A stretch of 64,000 nt of DNA from Bacteroidota bacterium (GCA_018818065.1 JAHISV010000012.1:248001-312000); one strand, 5' to 3'. Positions 24,970-34,395 are shown, numbered from the stretch's first letter. Numbers and translations: made by a program. The notes: generated by a model not told the origin, from the letters alone.

Positions 24970-27246
24970 TTATGCTGTAAATTCGTAAGTGTTATAACCC
25001 ATTTTCTTTTTGGCAATTTCATGACTGCTCACTTCACCAACATTAAGTTTGGAAGATTCGCCGCCTTCTTCTTTCTTTTTACCGGCAAATTCCCTTTTCA
25101 TTTTTTGATCCTGCTGACTGAGGGAGATGTTGAAGCTGCCGACTTGAACGCCACTTTGAGCTAAAGCCTGTTTAAGGGTGTCCATATTATTCATTACCAT
25201 TTGCTTTATTGATTCGCTCTCAACCTCTATGCTTGTTTGCATCTTATTGTCTACCAAATCAAGCATAACTTTTACTTTGCCAAGGTTTTCAGGCATCAGT
25301 TTAAGAATAAGTGTTTTGGTTTCGCCATTTTGCATAAATGTTTTTACTTGCTGCACAAGTTCTGATGATTTTGCAGTCTTATAGACTTCTTTACCAGACA
25401 TTGCGATTTTCATTGCTTTTTCTGCGTTTTCAAAAGTTTTAAGGCCTCCAGCTAATTCCACTTGACCATTCACTTTATGCTGTGGAGTAGATTTTTCGGC
25501 AGAAACTTCCAATTTAACTCCTTCAGCTTGCTTAGACAGAGTGGCAGACTCTTTCGATTCCACGTTCATTTTTAACTCTTCGGAATTATTTTCTTTTTTC
25601 TCCGTTTTCAGGGTTTGCTCGGTTTTTTCCGTCTGCTTTTTAAAGTTCATATAATTTCCAACAGTCAGGTTGGAATCTTTAATTATTTTTGGAGCAGATT
25701 CCTTTACTGATTCCTGTGTAATTTCAATCTTATATTTTTCTTCTTTAGCATCTGTTGTTACATGTTTTTTAAGAGGAGCAAATGATTTGCTCAGCATTGC
25801 CATTCTGGCAACTTCTAATTCTGCAACTTTAACAGGTTCGGCTAAATTCTTTTTTTCAACTTCAGGAGTTGGAGTTTTTTGAATCTCAGTCGTATTTGGA
25901 TTATGATCAACCTTTGGTCTGCTTATTTTAGGGAGCTTATCGTCAGAGATTTTAATGTCACTCGTCTCAACTGCTTTTTGCTCAAAGCCTGATTCAGCAG
26001 GTTCTTTGATTTCTGTTCCCTCATTAATTGAAGCAGGGGTTGTTTTTACCTCTGATTCTGAGGATGCAACTTTGGTATCTGCTACAGCATCGTTTACTTT
26101 AATAAAGTCTTTTTGTTGTACATCAGGACTATCAATTTGGGGTGTAATTTTCGCTTCAGAAGCGCCGGTAGATTCAGTTTTCATCCCGGCAACTTCAGCT
26201 TTTATTTCCGTTTTAATTTCAGCTTTAAAATCTGACCTTACATTAGCATTGGTAACTGATGCTTTGGTTTCTACTTTTTTGGCTTCTAATGCTCCGGTGA
26301 TATCACTGAGTAAGGTTGATTTTGGATTTGCAGCAACATCCGATTTTATAATATTATTTTCTTCACTACTATATGAAGTCCCAACAGTTTTATTCTCACC
26401 ACTCATTTTAATTAACGGTGTTGATGCGGTATCAATAGTAGCCTTTTTTGCTTCAGGAACTAATTCATCACTTGTTACTATTGCTGCCGCTCCCTCTTTG
26501 GTAGTTGAGGCTGAGGCCGTTTTCTGTTCGGGTAATTCCAGTTCAGAAAACTTTTTGTTGTTGGCTAATTTGAATAATGGTGAATCCTGCCCGACATTTT
26601 CAATCTTTTGAATGTCCAGCTTTATCTTTTCATCGCCAACTTTTGCCAGTATTTGAACTGTTTGCCCTGCTTTTAATCTCTTAAGTACATCAGTTATAAC
26701 AGTATTTGATTCCGGAAGAGGTAATAAATTTAAGTTTTGCTCAGACGATTGGGCAAGTTTGTATTCCTGAGTCTGATTAGTATCCAACATTACCATACCA
26801 GGCATCAGTTGCTCAAGGAATTCAACCAATTTTTCTTCACTACCATAAATCTCTGATTTAATCTCAGTTTCAATTTTCACATTACTATTGAGAGCAAACA
26901 ATCCTTCGTTGCTTCCAAGAGTATTGTTTGATTGAAATACTTTTTCAACCAGACTATTAAGAATTTTTGGTTCAACAATAGTGAACATCTCAAGCGACGG
27001 CATTCCCACAAGGTTATTCATTGCATCCGTGTGATTAAGATTTGCTCCAAATCCCATAGCTGCATTTAACTCGCTTAAGTTTGCGGAGGATAAAAAATCA
27101 TCCTGACCTACAGTACTTTTTTCGTAATTTAGTTTAATGATGTCAGAAAAAAGATATGAGTTGTCATTAAGCTTAATCTGCTTTATAGAGTTAACAGATG
27201 CTTCATCAATTGTAGCTGGCTGTATAAATAGTGGATTGAAATTCAT
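24970..27246 (-). CDS. fliK: Hook-length control protein FliK
   Basis: A long 758-residue protein with a very low-complexity, Lys/Glu/Thr/Ala-rich centre (about 230-600) and a conserved C-terminal FliK domain: GETKTLILKLMPENLGKVKV, MQTSIEVESESIKQMVMNNM and LAQSGVQVGSFNISLS. FliK acts as a ruler: it is exported during hook growth and triggers FlhB switching. It is nearly twice the usual length, mainly in the disordered ruler region. Its ATG overlaps the end of the MotE-like gene by 4 nt. An antisense open frame at 25955-26611 is a by-product of the composition. Confidence 0.92.
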   Translation of the reverse strand: MNFNPLFIQPATIDEASVNSIKQIKLNDNSYLFSDIIKLNYEKSTVGQDDFLSSANLSELNAAMGFGANLNHTDAMNNLVGMPSLEMFTIVEPKILNSLVEKVFQSNNTLGSNEGLFALNSNVKIETEIKSEIYGSEEKLVEFLEQLMPGMVMLDTNQTQEYKLAQSSEQNLNLLPLPESNTVITDVLKRLKAGQTVQILAKVGDEKIKLDIQKIENVGQDSPLFKLANNKKFSELELPEQKTASASTTKEGAAAIVTSDELVPEAKKATIDTASTPLIKMSGENKTVGTSYSSEENNIIKSDVAANPKSTLLSDITGALEAKKVETKASVTNANVRSDFKAEIKTEIKAEVAGMKTESTGASEAKITPQIDSPDVQQKDFIKVNDAVADTKVASSESEVKTTPASINEGTEIKEPAESGFEQKAVETSDIKISDDKLPKISRPKVDHNPNTTEIQKTPTPEVEKKNLAEPVKVAELEVARMAMLSKSFAPLKKHVTTDAKEEKYKIEITQESVKESAPKIIKDSNLTVGNYMNFKKQTEKTEQTLKTEKKENNSEELKMNVESKESATLSKQAEGVKLEVSAEKSTPQHKVNGQVELAGGLKTFENAEKAMKIAMSGKEVYKTAKSSELVQQVKTFMQNGETKTLILKLMPENLGKVKVMLDLVDNKMQTSIEVESESIKQMVMNNMDTLKQALAQSGVQVGSFNISLSQQDQKMKREFAGKKKEEGGESSKLNVGEVSSHEIAKKKMGYNTYEFTA

Positions 27247-27848
27247 TGTTCTACCCTTGTGATTCTGTTCGCAACTTCAGGGTTCAGGGCTGCTAAAACT
27301 TCTGCAGCTTTCCTCTGTTTCATTTTATAAAGAATATCTCTTGCTACACTATCGGAATATTTAGTAATAATTTTAGCAGCTTTACCCGAATCCATAGCTT
27401 CATAAAGTTTTGCGGTCTTCTTTATCCACTCCAGATACTCGGCATTTTGATCCTGTAACTCCTTATCAGACAGAGCTGTTTTTTTCTCAACCAGCTCCTG
27501 ATTTTTCTTAATTGAGACTGCGATTTCCTTCTGAAGAGTTTGCATGCTGTCAAGAAGCTTACCATCCATCACATATTTAGTATAAACCGTATCTACTCTG
27601 GCGGTACTGCTAAAGTTGCGTAAAGTATCAACTAAACCTGCATTCAGTTCTTTTTTAATCATTTTTTCAATTTTGCTGTAATCTAAATTTTGTACATTCG
27701 TGGCCATATCAATGTCTTTATGATCACTTGCTTCCGCAGTAAAATCCATTGCCCAAACATTTACATAGTAGTTATTAAGATGAAGTAAAACACCTGTAAC
27801 AATTAAGAATGTAAATAAGAAGGCAATTCCATAAGCTAACTTATTCAC
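27243..27848 (-). CDS. MotE-like / MgtE-N domain flagellar protein
   Basis: A 201-residue protein with one N-terminal membrane span (YGIAFLFTFLIVTGVLLHL), a periplasmic helical region with coiled-coil character (about 100-150) and a C-terminal domain with MDSGKAAKIITKYSDSVARD ILYKMKQRKAAEVLAALNPE, which resembles the MgtE N-terminal and FliG-like repeat. Proteins of this type sit after fliJ in many flagellar operons and in some species act as chaperones for MotC or the stator (MotE). The specific partner here is not known. It overlaps fliJ by 4 nt and fliK by 4 nt. Confidence 0.8.
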   Translation of the reverse strand: MNKLAYGIAFLFTFLIVTGVLLHLNNYYVNVWAMDFTAEASDHKDIDMATNVQNLDYSKIEKMIKKELNAGLVDTLRNFSSTARVDTVYTKYVMDGKLLDSMQTLQKEIAVSIKKNQELVEKKTALSDKELQDQNAEYLEWIKKTAKLYEAMDSGKAAKIITKYSDSVARDILYKMKQRKAAEVLAALNPEVANRITRVEQ

Positions 27849-28282
27849 CTTTCACCCCGCACATACTTTTGAGTTGCAAATTCGTCTATCTGACTCAGTT
27901 CAATTTTATCCTGCTCTTTAACAAAAATATCAAGATGCTTTTCTTTCAATATTTCATACATTTTACTTTCTCTTGATCGCTCTAGTAATTCTGTCATTTT
28001 TTTCTCCCTGGATAATTGTAAAGAGGAGATTTGCTGGTTAGTATCTTCAATCATTCTTTTCATAACCAGTTGATGGTTCTTATGAAATGCAATGTCGGAA
28101 ACCGTAATATTTTCAAAGGGAAATTCATCGCGAGCTGTCTTTGCTTCAATTAATAAACGTCCCCTTTTTTCCTTCCATTTTTCAATTTCCAAATCGATTG
28201 TGGCAACCTCTTTTTGAGCCTGTTTTTCCTGGGTCTTTTTTATTTTTTGGATCGACTCAAATTTATAATTGAATTTTTTCAT
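27845..28282 (-). CDS. fliJ: Flagellar export chaperone-like protein FliJ
   Basis: A 145-residue, highly charged coiled-coil protein (FKYKFESIQKIKK-type start, here KKFNYKFESIQKIKKTQEKQ). FliJ binds FliI and FlhA and couples ATPase activity to export. The sequence is weakly conserved in the family but length, coiled-coil nature and position 4 nt after fliI are typical. Confidence 0.9.
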   Translation of the reverse strand: MKKFNYKFESIQKIKKTQEKQAQKEVATIDLEIEKWKEKRGRLLIEAKTARDEFPFENITVSDIAFHKNHQLVMKRMIEDTNQQISSLQLSREKKMTELLERSRESKMYEILKEKHLDIFVKEQDKIELSQIDEFATQKYVRGER

Positions 28283-28286
28283 TATG

Positions 28287-29618
28287 TTATCCTAATGGCG
28301 CTTCGACTATTTGACTGAGTCTGACCATTGATTCCTGCATAGTTGATTTCTCATACATATCTTGTTTTAGAAATCCTCTTAAGTGTCTGATATTTTCTAA
28401 AGCATGATCAATTTGAGGGTTGCTGCCTTTTACATAAGCCCCAATATTAATAAGGTCTTCAGCCTCGTTGTAAGTTGTTAACACTTCGTTAAACGACATC
28501 GCTCTGCCTCTGTGATCGGCTGTTACGATATCCGGCATTACTCTGCTAACACTTTGTAAAGTATCTATAGCAGGATATTGCCCTCTGTTTGCTAACTTTC
28601 TTGAAAGCACAACGTGACCATCAAGAATAGAGCGAACCGCATCTGCAATTGGTTCATTCATGTCATCGCCATCAACCAATACAGAATAGAAACCGGTTAT
28701 TGATCCTTTATCTGTGGTTCCTGCTCTTTCCAATAGTTTTGGAAGTAGTGCAAATACTGAAGGAGTGTAACCTTTTGTTGTTGGTGGTTCGCCAATTGTT
28801 AAACCAATTTCTCTTTGGGCCATTGCAAACCTTGTAACAGAATCCATCATAAGTACAACGTCTTTTCCCTGATCTCTAAAATATTCGGCAATAGTTGTTC
28901 CAATATATGCACCTTTTAATCTTAGCAGTGCAGACTTATCACTAGTAGCCACAACCACTACAGATCTTGCCAGACCTTCCGGTCCCAAATCCTTTTCGAT
29001 AAATTCTCTTACTTCGCGTCCACGTTCTCCAATAAGAGTAATGACGTTTACATCTGCGTTTGTATTACGCGCAATCATACCCATTGTAACACTTTTACCA
29101 ACACCACTTCCGGCAAAGATACCCAAACGCTGACCTTTACCGACAGTGAGCAAACCATCCAAAGCCCTGATACCTGTTTGGAGAGGAGATTCAATTCTTT
29201 TACGCTGCATTGGGCTTGGCGGATCCCTGTATATAGTACGATAGCCAGCAACATCCAAATCGCCTTTACCATCAATCGGATTTCCCATACCGTCTATTAC
29301 TCTTCCTAGAAGTCCTTCGCCTACCGGAGTAGAAAAAGTCTGCCCGCTAGCCAGTATTTCGCATGCAGGTGATATCTCGTGTACTTCTCCAAGTGCTATT
29401 GATAAAACTTTGCCTTCCTTAAAGCCAACAACTTCTGATTTACATACTTCTTTCCCATCGCGGTCAACAACCATACATACTTCGCCTAAGGCAACATTTG
29501 GTCCGCTTGAAACAATAACAAGTCCAATAACATCAGTTACCTTCCCATTTACTTTTATCGCTTCCACATGATCAAGAATTTTGCGATACTGTTTGATATA
29601 TTGATCTGCAATTTCCAT
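28287..29618 (-). CDS. fliI: Flagellar export ATPase FliI
   Basis: A 443-residue F1-type ATPase with the P-loop GIFAGSGVGKSVTMGMIARN, Walker B region DVVLMMDSVTRFAMAQREIG and LTIGEPPTTKGYTPSVFALL. It energises release of chaperones and substrates at the export gate, with FliH and FliJ as partners. Full length. Its start overlaps the fliH stop by one base. Confidence 0.97.
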   Translation of the reverse strand: MEIADQYIKQYRKILDHVEAIKVNGKVTDVIGLVIVSSGPNVALGEVCMVVDRDGKEVCKSEVVGFKEGKVLSIALGEVHEISPACEILASGQTFSTPVGEGLLGRVIDGMGNPIDGKGDLDVAGYRTIYRDPPSPMQRKRIESPLQTGIRALDGLLTVGKGQRLGIFAGSGVGKSVTMGMIARNTNADVNVITLIGERGREVREFIEKDLGPEGLARSVVVVATSDKSALLRLKGAYIGTTIAEYFRDQGKDVVLMMDSVTRFAMAQREIGLTIGEPPTTKGYTPSVFALLPKLLERAGTTDKGSITGFYSVLVDGDDMNEPIADAVRSILDGHVVLSRKLANRGQYPAIDTLQSVSRVMPDIVTADHRGRAMSFNEVLTTYNEAEDLINIGAYVKGSNPQIDHALENIRHLRGFLKQDMYEKSTMQESMVRLSQIVEAPLG

Positions 29619-30247
29619 TAAACTACTTCTTCAGAATAAGTTGCTTCTAGTTGTTTTTTAATTTCATTCAGTTGTGTTGAGACCCTGCTGTCAACATTGC
29701 CTATTTCAGTCTCAACAAAACAACCACCTTTATTTATTCTATCATCAGATTCAAATTTCATTCTTGAATAAGCTCCATCATTAAGAAAATCACCACCATC
29801 CTCAGTAAGTTCAAGGTAATCATCGGGGTTTAGCCTAACCAAAACATTATTAGCCCCCATAACTTTTTTTAATGATTCTTTCAGATTTCCCTGAATTGTG
29901 CTTTTCATTTCTAATTCTCTTTTAATAACCTTTTCTGCTATGTCTAATGAAACTGCAATAACAATTTTTTCAAATGCATTTTCATATTCCAATATGCGTT
30001 CATCAAAATCAGAGAACATACCATGTAATTGATTAAATTTTTCCAATAATTTATTTGTATAGGTGTTTTCAAGTTCAGTTCTAATTTGCTGCTGTCCTTC
30101 GTTAAGTCCTTTTGTATAACTCTCAACAATCTGTTTCTTGTACATTTCCTCTAATGATTCACGCTGACTAGCCTCATCATCCAACTTTCCTTTAACTCTA
30201 ATGCCGCTATTAGAAGAGCTGACCTTAATTTTAATTTGACTAGACAT
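29618..30247 (-). CDS. fliH: Flagellar export ATPase regulator FliH
   Basis: A 209-residue protein with a central glutamine- and glutamate-rich helix (YTKGLNEGQQQIRTELENTY) and a C-terminal domain with VIAVSLDIAEKVIKRELEMK, GANNVLVRLNPDDYLELTED and KGGCFVETEIGNVDSRVSTQ. FliH binds and regulates FliI and anchors it to FliN. It overlaps fliG by 8 nt and fliI by one. Confidence 0.94.
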   Translation of the reverse strand: MSSQIKIKVSSSNSGIRVKGKLDDEASQRESLEEMYKKQIVESYTKGLNEGQQQIRTELENTYTNKLLEKFNQLHGMFSDFDERILEYENAFEKIVIAVSLDIAEKVIKRELEMKSTIQGNLKESLKKVMGANNVLVRLNPDDYLELTEDGGDFLNDGAYSRMKFESDDRINKGGCFVETEIGNVDSRVSTQLNEIKKQLEATYSEEVV

Positions 30248-31268
30248 ATACCTCTTCCATACTTCCTCTTAAGTTTAGAGAAATCTCACCGTTTTCTTCT
30301 AATTCTTTCACAACGTCAATTATTCTTGCTTGTGCCGCCTCAACTTCTTTCAATTTAACCATGCCCATGTATTGTAATTCTTCTTTTAGCAGATTACCGG
30401 CTCTCTCTGACATATTACCGAATATTTTTTCTTTTAGTCCATCATCAGCAACCTTAAGGGCAAGCACCAAATCTTTTCTATCAATTTCCCGTAAAATTTT
30501 CTGAAGATCCTTATCCTGGATATGAATGATATCATCGAATAAGAACATAAGTCTCTTAATTTCGAGAGCAATATCTTCGTCGGTTTTTTCTATTTCATTT
30601 AGAATATCCTTACTGAGCGATACGTTTGTTCTGTTAAGAATTGTTGCCAAACTTTTTGTCCCGCCAATTTTACCAACTGTTTGCGACATTGTTAAGCCTG
30701 CCATTTCATCAACCACTTTTTCAATTCTTTTTAGTGTTTGAGGAGAAATTTTTCCAAGCGTCGCTATCCGGTAAGCAACATCAACACGCAAGTCATCCGG
30801 CAATTCTTTAAGTGCATTTGCCGTTTGATCTGGGCTTAGATGCGATAATATTAGCGCAATAGTCTGAGGATGCTCTCTAATTAAAAAGTTGACTAACTGA
30901 GTTGAGTCCGCTTTCTTGAGAACATCGAAGCCTCTTAAAGTAGTAAGGTTTTTTACCTTCTCAATAATCTCCGAGGCTTTTGTAACGCCATAGGCTTTTT
31001 CAAGAACAGCCTGCGCATAATCCAGACCACCTTCCAGCACATATTCTCTGGCAGTTACCATACCATGGAATTCCTCCATTACGGAGTCAACTGTTTGAGA
31101 AGGAGTGTTTTTAACCTGAGTTATTTCTGCAGAAATTATTTCTATTTCCGCAGGATCCAGATATTTAAAAACCTCAGCTGCTGTATCCACATCCAAGGCG
31201 ATCATCAGCAGGGCTGCCTTTTGAGTTCCGCCGACGGAGCTTGTCATTAAAGAATCTTTTTTAGCCAT
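30240..31268 (-). CDS. fliG: Flagellar motor switch protein FliG
   Basis: FliG with the N-terminal TQKAALLMIALDVDTAAEVF, middle EHPQTIALILSHLSPDQTAN and C-terminal torque domain (DDIIHIQDKDLQKILREIDR, ALKVADDGLKEKIFGNMSER). It forms the upper C-ring and interacts with the stator. The reading frame is open from 31286; the ATG at 31268, just after the fliF stop, gives MAKKDSLMTS, closer to known FliG starts, but 31286 or 31280 cannot be excluded. Confidence 0.95.
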   Translation of the reverse strand: MAKKDSLMTSSVGGTQKAALLMIALDVDTAAEVFKYLDPAEIEIISAEITQVKNTPSQTVDSVMEEFHGMVTAREYVLEGGLDYAQAVLEKAYGVTKASEIIEKVKNLTTLRGFDVLKKADSTQLVNFLIREHPQTIALILSHLSPDQTANALKELPDDLRVDVAYRIATLGKISPQTLKRIEKVVDEMAGLTMSQTVGKIGGTKSLATILNRTNVSLSKDILNEIEKTDEDIALEIKRLMFLFDDIIHIQDKDLQKILREIDRKDLVLALKVADDGLKEKIFGNMSERAGNLLKEELQYMGMVKLKEVEAAQARIIDVVKELEENGEISLNLRGSMEEVYV

Positions 31269-31269
31269 A

Positions 31270-32916
31270 TTAGATTTCATCCTCATGCAACCATGTGTTA
31301 ATTAGTTTAGCAGCATCAACCGGGTTTTTTGAAACATAGTTGGATATTTTTTCCTGCCTCGCAGTTCTTCTTGCTGCTTCGTCAGAAATTTCATCTTCAA
31401 GATCACCAACCGGCATTAAATTTCTTCTTTTACTGCCGCCAATTGGAACAGATGGATCCATGTTGCCACTCACACGATGGGAATCAAATGAGCCTGAATA
31501 TCCAAAATCGTTGTTATACAAATCATCGCCACCATAAGAACCAGCACCAACTGTACCGATTAGTATTTTTTCATTCTTAAGTTTTGACATTAAGCCACGT
31601 AGTATCAGGAGAGATGCACCAATTGCGAGCAAGACCAAGAGATAATTAAAATATTGTTCCATATTATCTAGTGAGAATTCCTGCTGAGGTGATTGCTCGT
31701 CGATTGAGTATTGATCATAACCATTGGTTTCAAAAGGTATGTTCACAATTGAAATTTTATCAGAACGTCCATCTTCAACTCCAACAGCATTTCTTACAAT
31801 TTGCTCGAGCTTTTGCATTTGTTCATCAGTCCTGGGTTCATAGATAATTTCAATCATGCCTTCACTTTCGGATTCGCGTGACGCATCATTTATTACCGCA
31901 GCAACTGATAGCTTTTTAATATTGCCTGTACCTTCAATAACTCTTTCAACGGTTTTACTAATCTCGTAATTGATTGTGCTATTCTGGCTTACTGTGCCTG
32001 AAGAATCAACCATATTTTTACCGCTGTTTTCAGATTTAGTAGTTTGTTCACTTATAGCCACCTGAGTTTCAGGATCGAAAGATTGAATTGTTTTTTCTAC
32101 CTGACTGAAATTAAGCTCAGCATCAACCTCTACAATAGCATTTCCATGACCCAGAACATTATCCAAAATATTTTGAGCTTTATTCGTCAAATATTTTTCT
32201 ACACTTTGTTTTAACTCATATTGTTTAGAAGAGGCTTCAACAAGCGGATTATCCTCAGATTGTTTTGAAAGCAATCTTCCCCTGGTATCTACCAGAGTAA
32301 TTCTATTTCTATCCAATCCTTCTATACTGCTGGACACAAGATTCAGTATTGCATTAATATTAGTCTGTGATAACTGAAATCCACCATTCAGTTTCAATAC
32401 GACAGATGCAGTAGTAGGTTTTTCTTCATTTCTGAACAAAGTCTTTTTGGGAACTACAATATGAACGCGAGCCGCCTCAATACCTTCCTGCTGATTTATT
32501 GTTCTCGATAACTCACCTTCCAGAGCTCTCTTGTAGTTAAGGTTTTGCATAAATTCCGACATTCCCATTTGGCTTTTATCAAAGATTTCATACCCAATAA
32601 CACCAGTACTTGGTAATCCTTTTGCTGCCAGTGCAAGCCTAACATCCTGAACCTTATCTTCCTGCACTTTTATTGTTCTTCCATTATTTTCCAGTTTGTA
32701 AAGAACTTTTTGGGCAGCTAATTCTTCAACAACCTTTGAGGCTTCAGCTTCATCCATATTATTGTATAATACTGTATAGACAGGTTCATTCAGAAAAAGA
32801 ATAATCATTCCAAAAAGTATTAAAGAAACAAAGGCTGAACCAATCAGAAGCATTTTCTGCTGAAAACCAAGCTTGTTAAAAATTCCAAGTAATTCATTTA
32901 GTGGATTCTTATTCAT
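31270..32916 (-). CDS. fliF: Flagellar MS-ring protein FliF
   Basis: A 548-residue protein with two membrane spans (about 22-44 and 440-460), the periplasmic ring-building domains (VLYNNMDEAEASKVVEELAA, LARTINQQEGIEAARVHIV-type motif, here ELSRTINQQEGIEAARVHIV) and a cytosolic tail that binds FliG (DAAKLINTWLHEDEI). It is the base on which the flagellum is built. It lies 3 nt after fliE. Confidence 0.96.
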   Translation of the reverse strand: MNKNPLNELLGIFNKLGFQQKMLLIGSAFVSLILFGMIILFLNEPVYTVLYNNMDEAEASKVVEELAAQKVLYKLENNGRTIKVQEDKVQDVRLALAAKGLPSTGVIGYEIFDKSQMGMSEFMQNLNYKRALEGELSRTINQQEGIEAARVHIVVPKKTLFRNEEKPTTASVVLKLNGGFQLSQTNINAILNLVSSSIEGLDRNRITLVDTRGRLLSKQSEDNPLVEASSKQYELKQSVEKYLTNKAQNILDNVLGHGNAIVEVDAELNFSQVEKTIQSFDPETQVAISEQTTKSENSGKNMVDSSGTVSQNSTINYEISKTVERVIEGTGNIKKLSVAAVINDASRESESEGMIEIIYEPRTDEQMQKLEQIVRNAVGVEDGRSDKISIVNIPFETNGYDQYSIDEQSPQQEFSLDNMEQYFNYLLVLLAIGASLLILRGLMSKLKNEKILIGTVGAGSYGGDDLYNNDFGYSGSFDSHRVSGNMDPSVPIGGSKRRNLMPVGDLEDEISDEAARRTARQEKISNYVSKNPVDAAKLINTWLHEDEI

Positions 32917-32919
32917 TCA

Positions 32920-33210
32920 TTACCCCTGCATCTTTGTTAATTCTCTGTACATATCCATTGTTTTGTTTCTAATTTCCATAAGGAGCTGCAAACTTGTTTT
33001 GGCTTTCTCACCAGCAATCATCACCTCATGTATTTGCACATCTTTTCCGGCAATAAAATTCTCGGTTATTTTTTTTGCATCTGTCTGCGTTTGATTTACA
33101 TCTTTAATCATTCCACCAAGAAAATCTCCAAACCTGGAGGCTTCCGGTTTTTTTGTCATACCGGGTTGTTGCAATCCGGGAAATTTTCCTATTGTTGGGG
33201 TAATTTCCAT
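32920..33210 (-). CDS. fliE: MS-ring/rod adaptor protein FliE
   Basis: A 96-residue protein with the FliE C-terminal pattern VQIHEVMIAGEKAKTSLQLL MEIRNKTMDMYRELTKMQG and an N-terminal FGDFLGGMIKDVNQTQTDAK. FliE connects the MS ring to the rod and is among the first exported proteins. It lies between a small unknown gene and fliF. Confidence 0.94.
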   Translation of the reverse strand: MEITPTIGKFPGLQQPGMTKKPEASRFGDFLGGMIKDVNQTQTDAKKITENFIAGKDVQIHEVMIAGEKAKTSLQLLMEIRNKTMDMYRELTKMQG

Positions 33211-33211
33211 T

Positions 33212-33472
33212 TTAGCCTCTCCTATCTAATAATGAACCGACACTTACTCCTGACATCGAACCGCTTTTCTTATAAAAATGATAGTCCATAACATCATTCT
33301 TCTGTTGCGGATACATTTCAGCAAAAAACATTTTCTCTTCTTTATTAATTACTGCACTCAAATTTGCCGTATCAGTTTTTAAGGTTTCTGATTTCGGAAC
33401 TGCAGATTTAGTTACTGCCGGCTTTTGTATATTTGGTGTATAATTGCCGATTGAGTTAGTTGTTATTCTCAT
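33212..33472 (-). CDS. Small unrecognised protein between flgC and fliE
   Basis: An 86-residue polar protein without signal peptide or membrane span. It is rich in Ser, Lys and Thr in its first half and ends MSGVSVGSLLDRRG. I do not recognise a family. It is tightly packed (3 nt after flgC, one base before fliE), in a position that in most flagellar operons has no gene. The N-terminal MRITTNSIGNYTPNIQKP resembles the disordered start of flagellar export substrates, so it may be an exported rod-associated or anti-sigma-like protein; this is a guess. Confidence 0.75.
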   Translation of the reverse strand: MRITTNSIGNYTPNIQKPAVTKSAVPKSETLKTDTANLSAVINKEEKMFFAEMYPQQKNDVMDYHFYKKSGSMSGVSVGSLLDRRG

Positions 33473-33475
33473 TAT

Positions 33476-33973
33476 CTATATCTCCAGTGCGTCTTTAGCC
33501 ATTTGTTTTGAAGCGTTAAAAGCAGTTAAATTTGCCTCATATGTTCTGCTTGCAGCTATCATTTCTACCATTTCAGTAATCACGTTAACGTTGGAAGTTT
33601 CAATATATCCGTTTTCATCGGCGTCAGGATGATTTGGCATAAAGATTTTTTCGCCATTTTTTCCATCCTCTAAAACTTCGTAGTTAACGGCTTCTCTGTT
33701 CCGGGAAATATCAACCCCACCCTCATTTGCCCGAACATGATTAGAATTCGATATATTCAGTCTCATCTTTCCACCCTCAGTATTTAATTGATTGTTAAAA
33801 CTTGTGGGGTTACTTAGAATGTGCAAATACTTTCTCTTATATGGTTCACCATTATCTGCTCTGGATGTGTCTGCATTTGCAATATTCTCAGCTATTAAAT
33901 CCATTCTCTTTCTTTGAAGACTAAGTCCATTTGCACTGGTATCAAATCCACTAAAATTTCCTGCAACTTTCAT
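33476..33973 (-). CDS. flgC: Proximal rod protein FlgC
   Basis: A 165-residue rod protein: FSGFDTSANGLSLQRKRMDL, IAENIANADTSRADNGEPYK, and the C-terminal TSNVNVITEMVEMIAASRTY EANLTAFNASKQMAKDALE. Slightly longer than enterobacterial FlgC. It overlaps flgB by one base. Confidence 0.96.
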   Translation of the reverse strand: MKVAGNFSGFDTSANGLSLQRKRMDLIAENIANADTSRADNGEPYKRKYLHILSNPTSFNNQLNTEGGKMRLNISNSNHVRANEGGVDISRNREAVNYEVLEDGKNGEKIFMPNHPDADENGYIETSNVNVITEMVEMIAASRTYEANLTAFNASKQMAKDALEI

Positions 33974-34350
33974 TATTTATCTCCTTTAATTACTTCTTGG
34001 AGGTTTTTGTAATATAGTCCCAATTTACGTGTTGCAAATTTGTACCTGATAGAATTTTCAGCCAAATCAGCCATTTCTTTATCAATGTTAACATTCGTTA
34101 CACCGGAACCTGAATCACCATTTTTTTCTGTTATTATTTGAAATTCAGGACTATCCAGGTTATTACCAACATGTTTTTCATTAGTTGATTTCATTGCACT
34201 CATATTGCTGGCTAAGATATTTTGAAAAGAAACATCTTTCCTGCTATAATCTTTTGTGCTGATGTTGGAAATATTCTCAGATATAACTTTATTCTTGATT
34301 GTGCTAAACTGAATTAAGTTTTCGAGTGGTTTATTTGTTAAGAATGACAT
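33973..34350 (-). CDS. flgB: Proximal rod protein FlgB
   Basis: A 125-residue rod protein with KVISENISNISTKDYSRKDV SFQ and a C-terminal NIDKEMADLAENSIRYKFAT with LGLYYKNLQEVIKG. It is the first gene of its operon. The start has an AAGGA ribosome binding site about 9 nt upstream, within the region of an inverted repeat, and a sigma-54 type promoter lies at 34380. Confidence 0.95.
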   Translation of the reverse strand: MSFLTNKPLENLIQFSTIKNKVISENISNISTKDYSRKDVSFQNILASNMSAMKSTNEKHVGNNLDSPEFQIITEKNGDSGSGVTNVNIDKEMADLAENSIRYKFATRKLGLYYKNLQEVIKGDK

Positions 34351-34352
34351 AA

Positions 34353-34381
34353 AACTATCCTTTTTCTTTCTAAGGATAGTT
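34353..34381. repeat. Inverted repeat between the flgB promoter and start codon
   Basis: AACTATCCTT (34353-34362) and AAGGATAGTT (34372-34381) form a 10-bp perfect inverted repeat with a 9-nt spacer. One arm overlaps the -12 element of the flgB promoter and the other contains the ribosome binding site. Because the predicted start site near 34369 falls in the spacer, the hairpin would not form in the mRNA; a DNA-binding site is more likely. It could be chance. Confidence 0.4.
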
Positions 34382-34395
34382 CAAAATGGATGCCA
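34380..34395 (-). promoter_or_regulatory. Sigma-54 (-24/-12) promoter of the flgB operon
   Basis: The minus strand reads TGGCATCCATTTTGAA, with GG and GA separated by 10 bases. The start site would be near 34369, about 19 nt before the flgB ATG. The palindrome at 34447 is centred about 61 bp upstream of the -24 element. The operon runs to the terminator after flgE. Confidence 0.75.

Noticed and set aside
25955..26611. A 218-residue open frame on the plus strand, antisense to fliK
   Set aside because: It results from the low-complexity Lys/Glu/Thr codons of the FliK ruler region; no domain or start signal.
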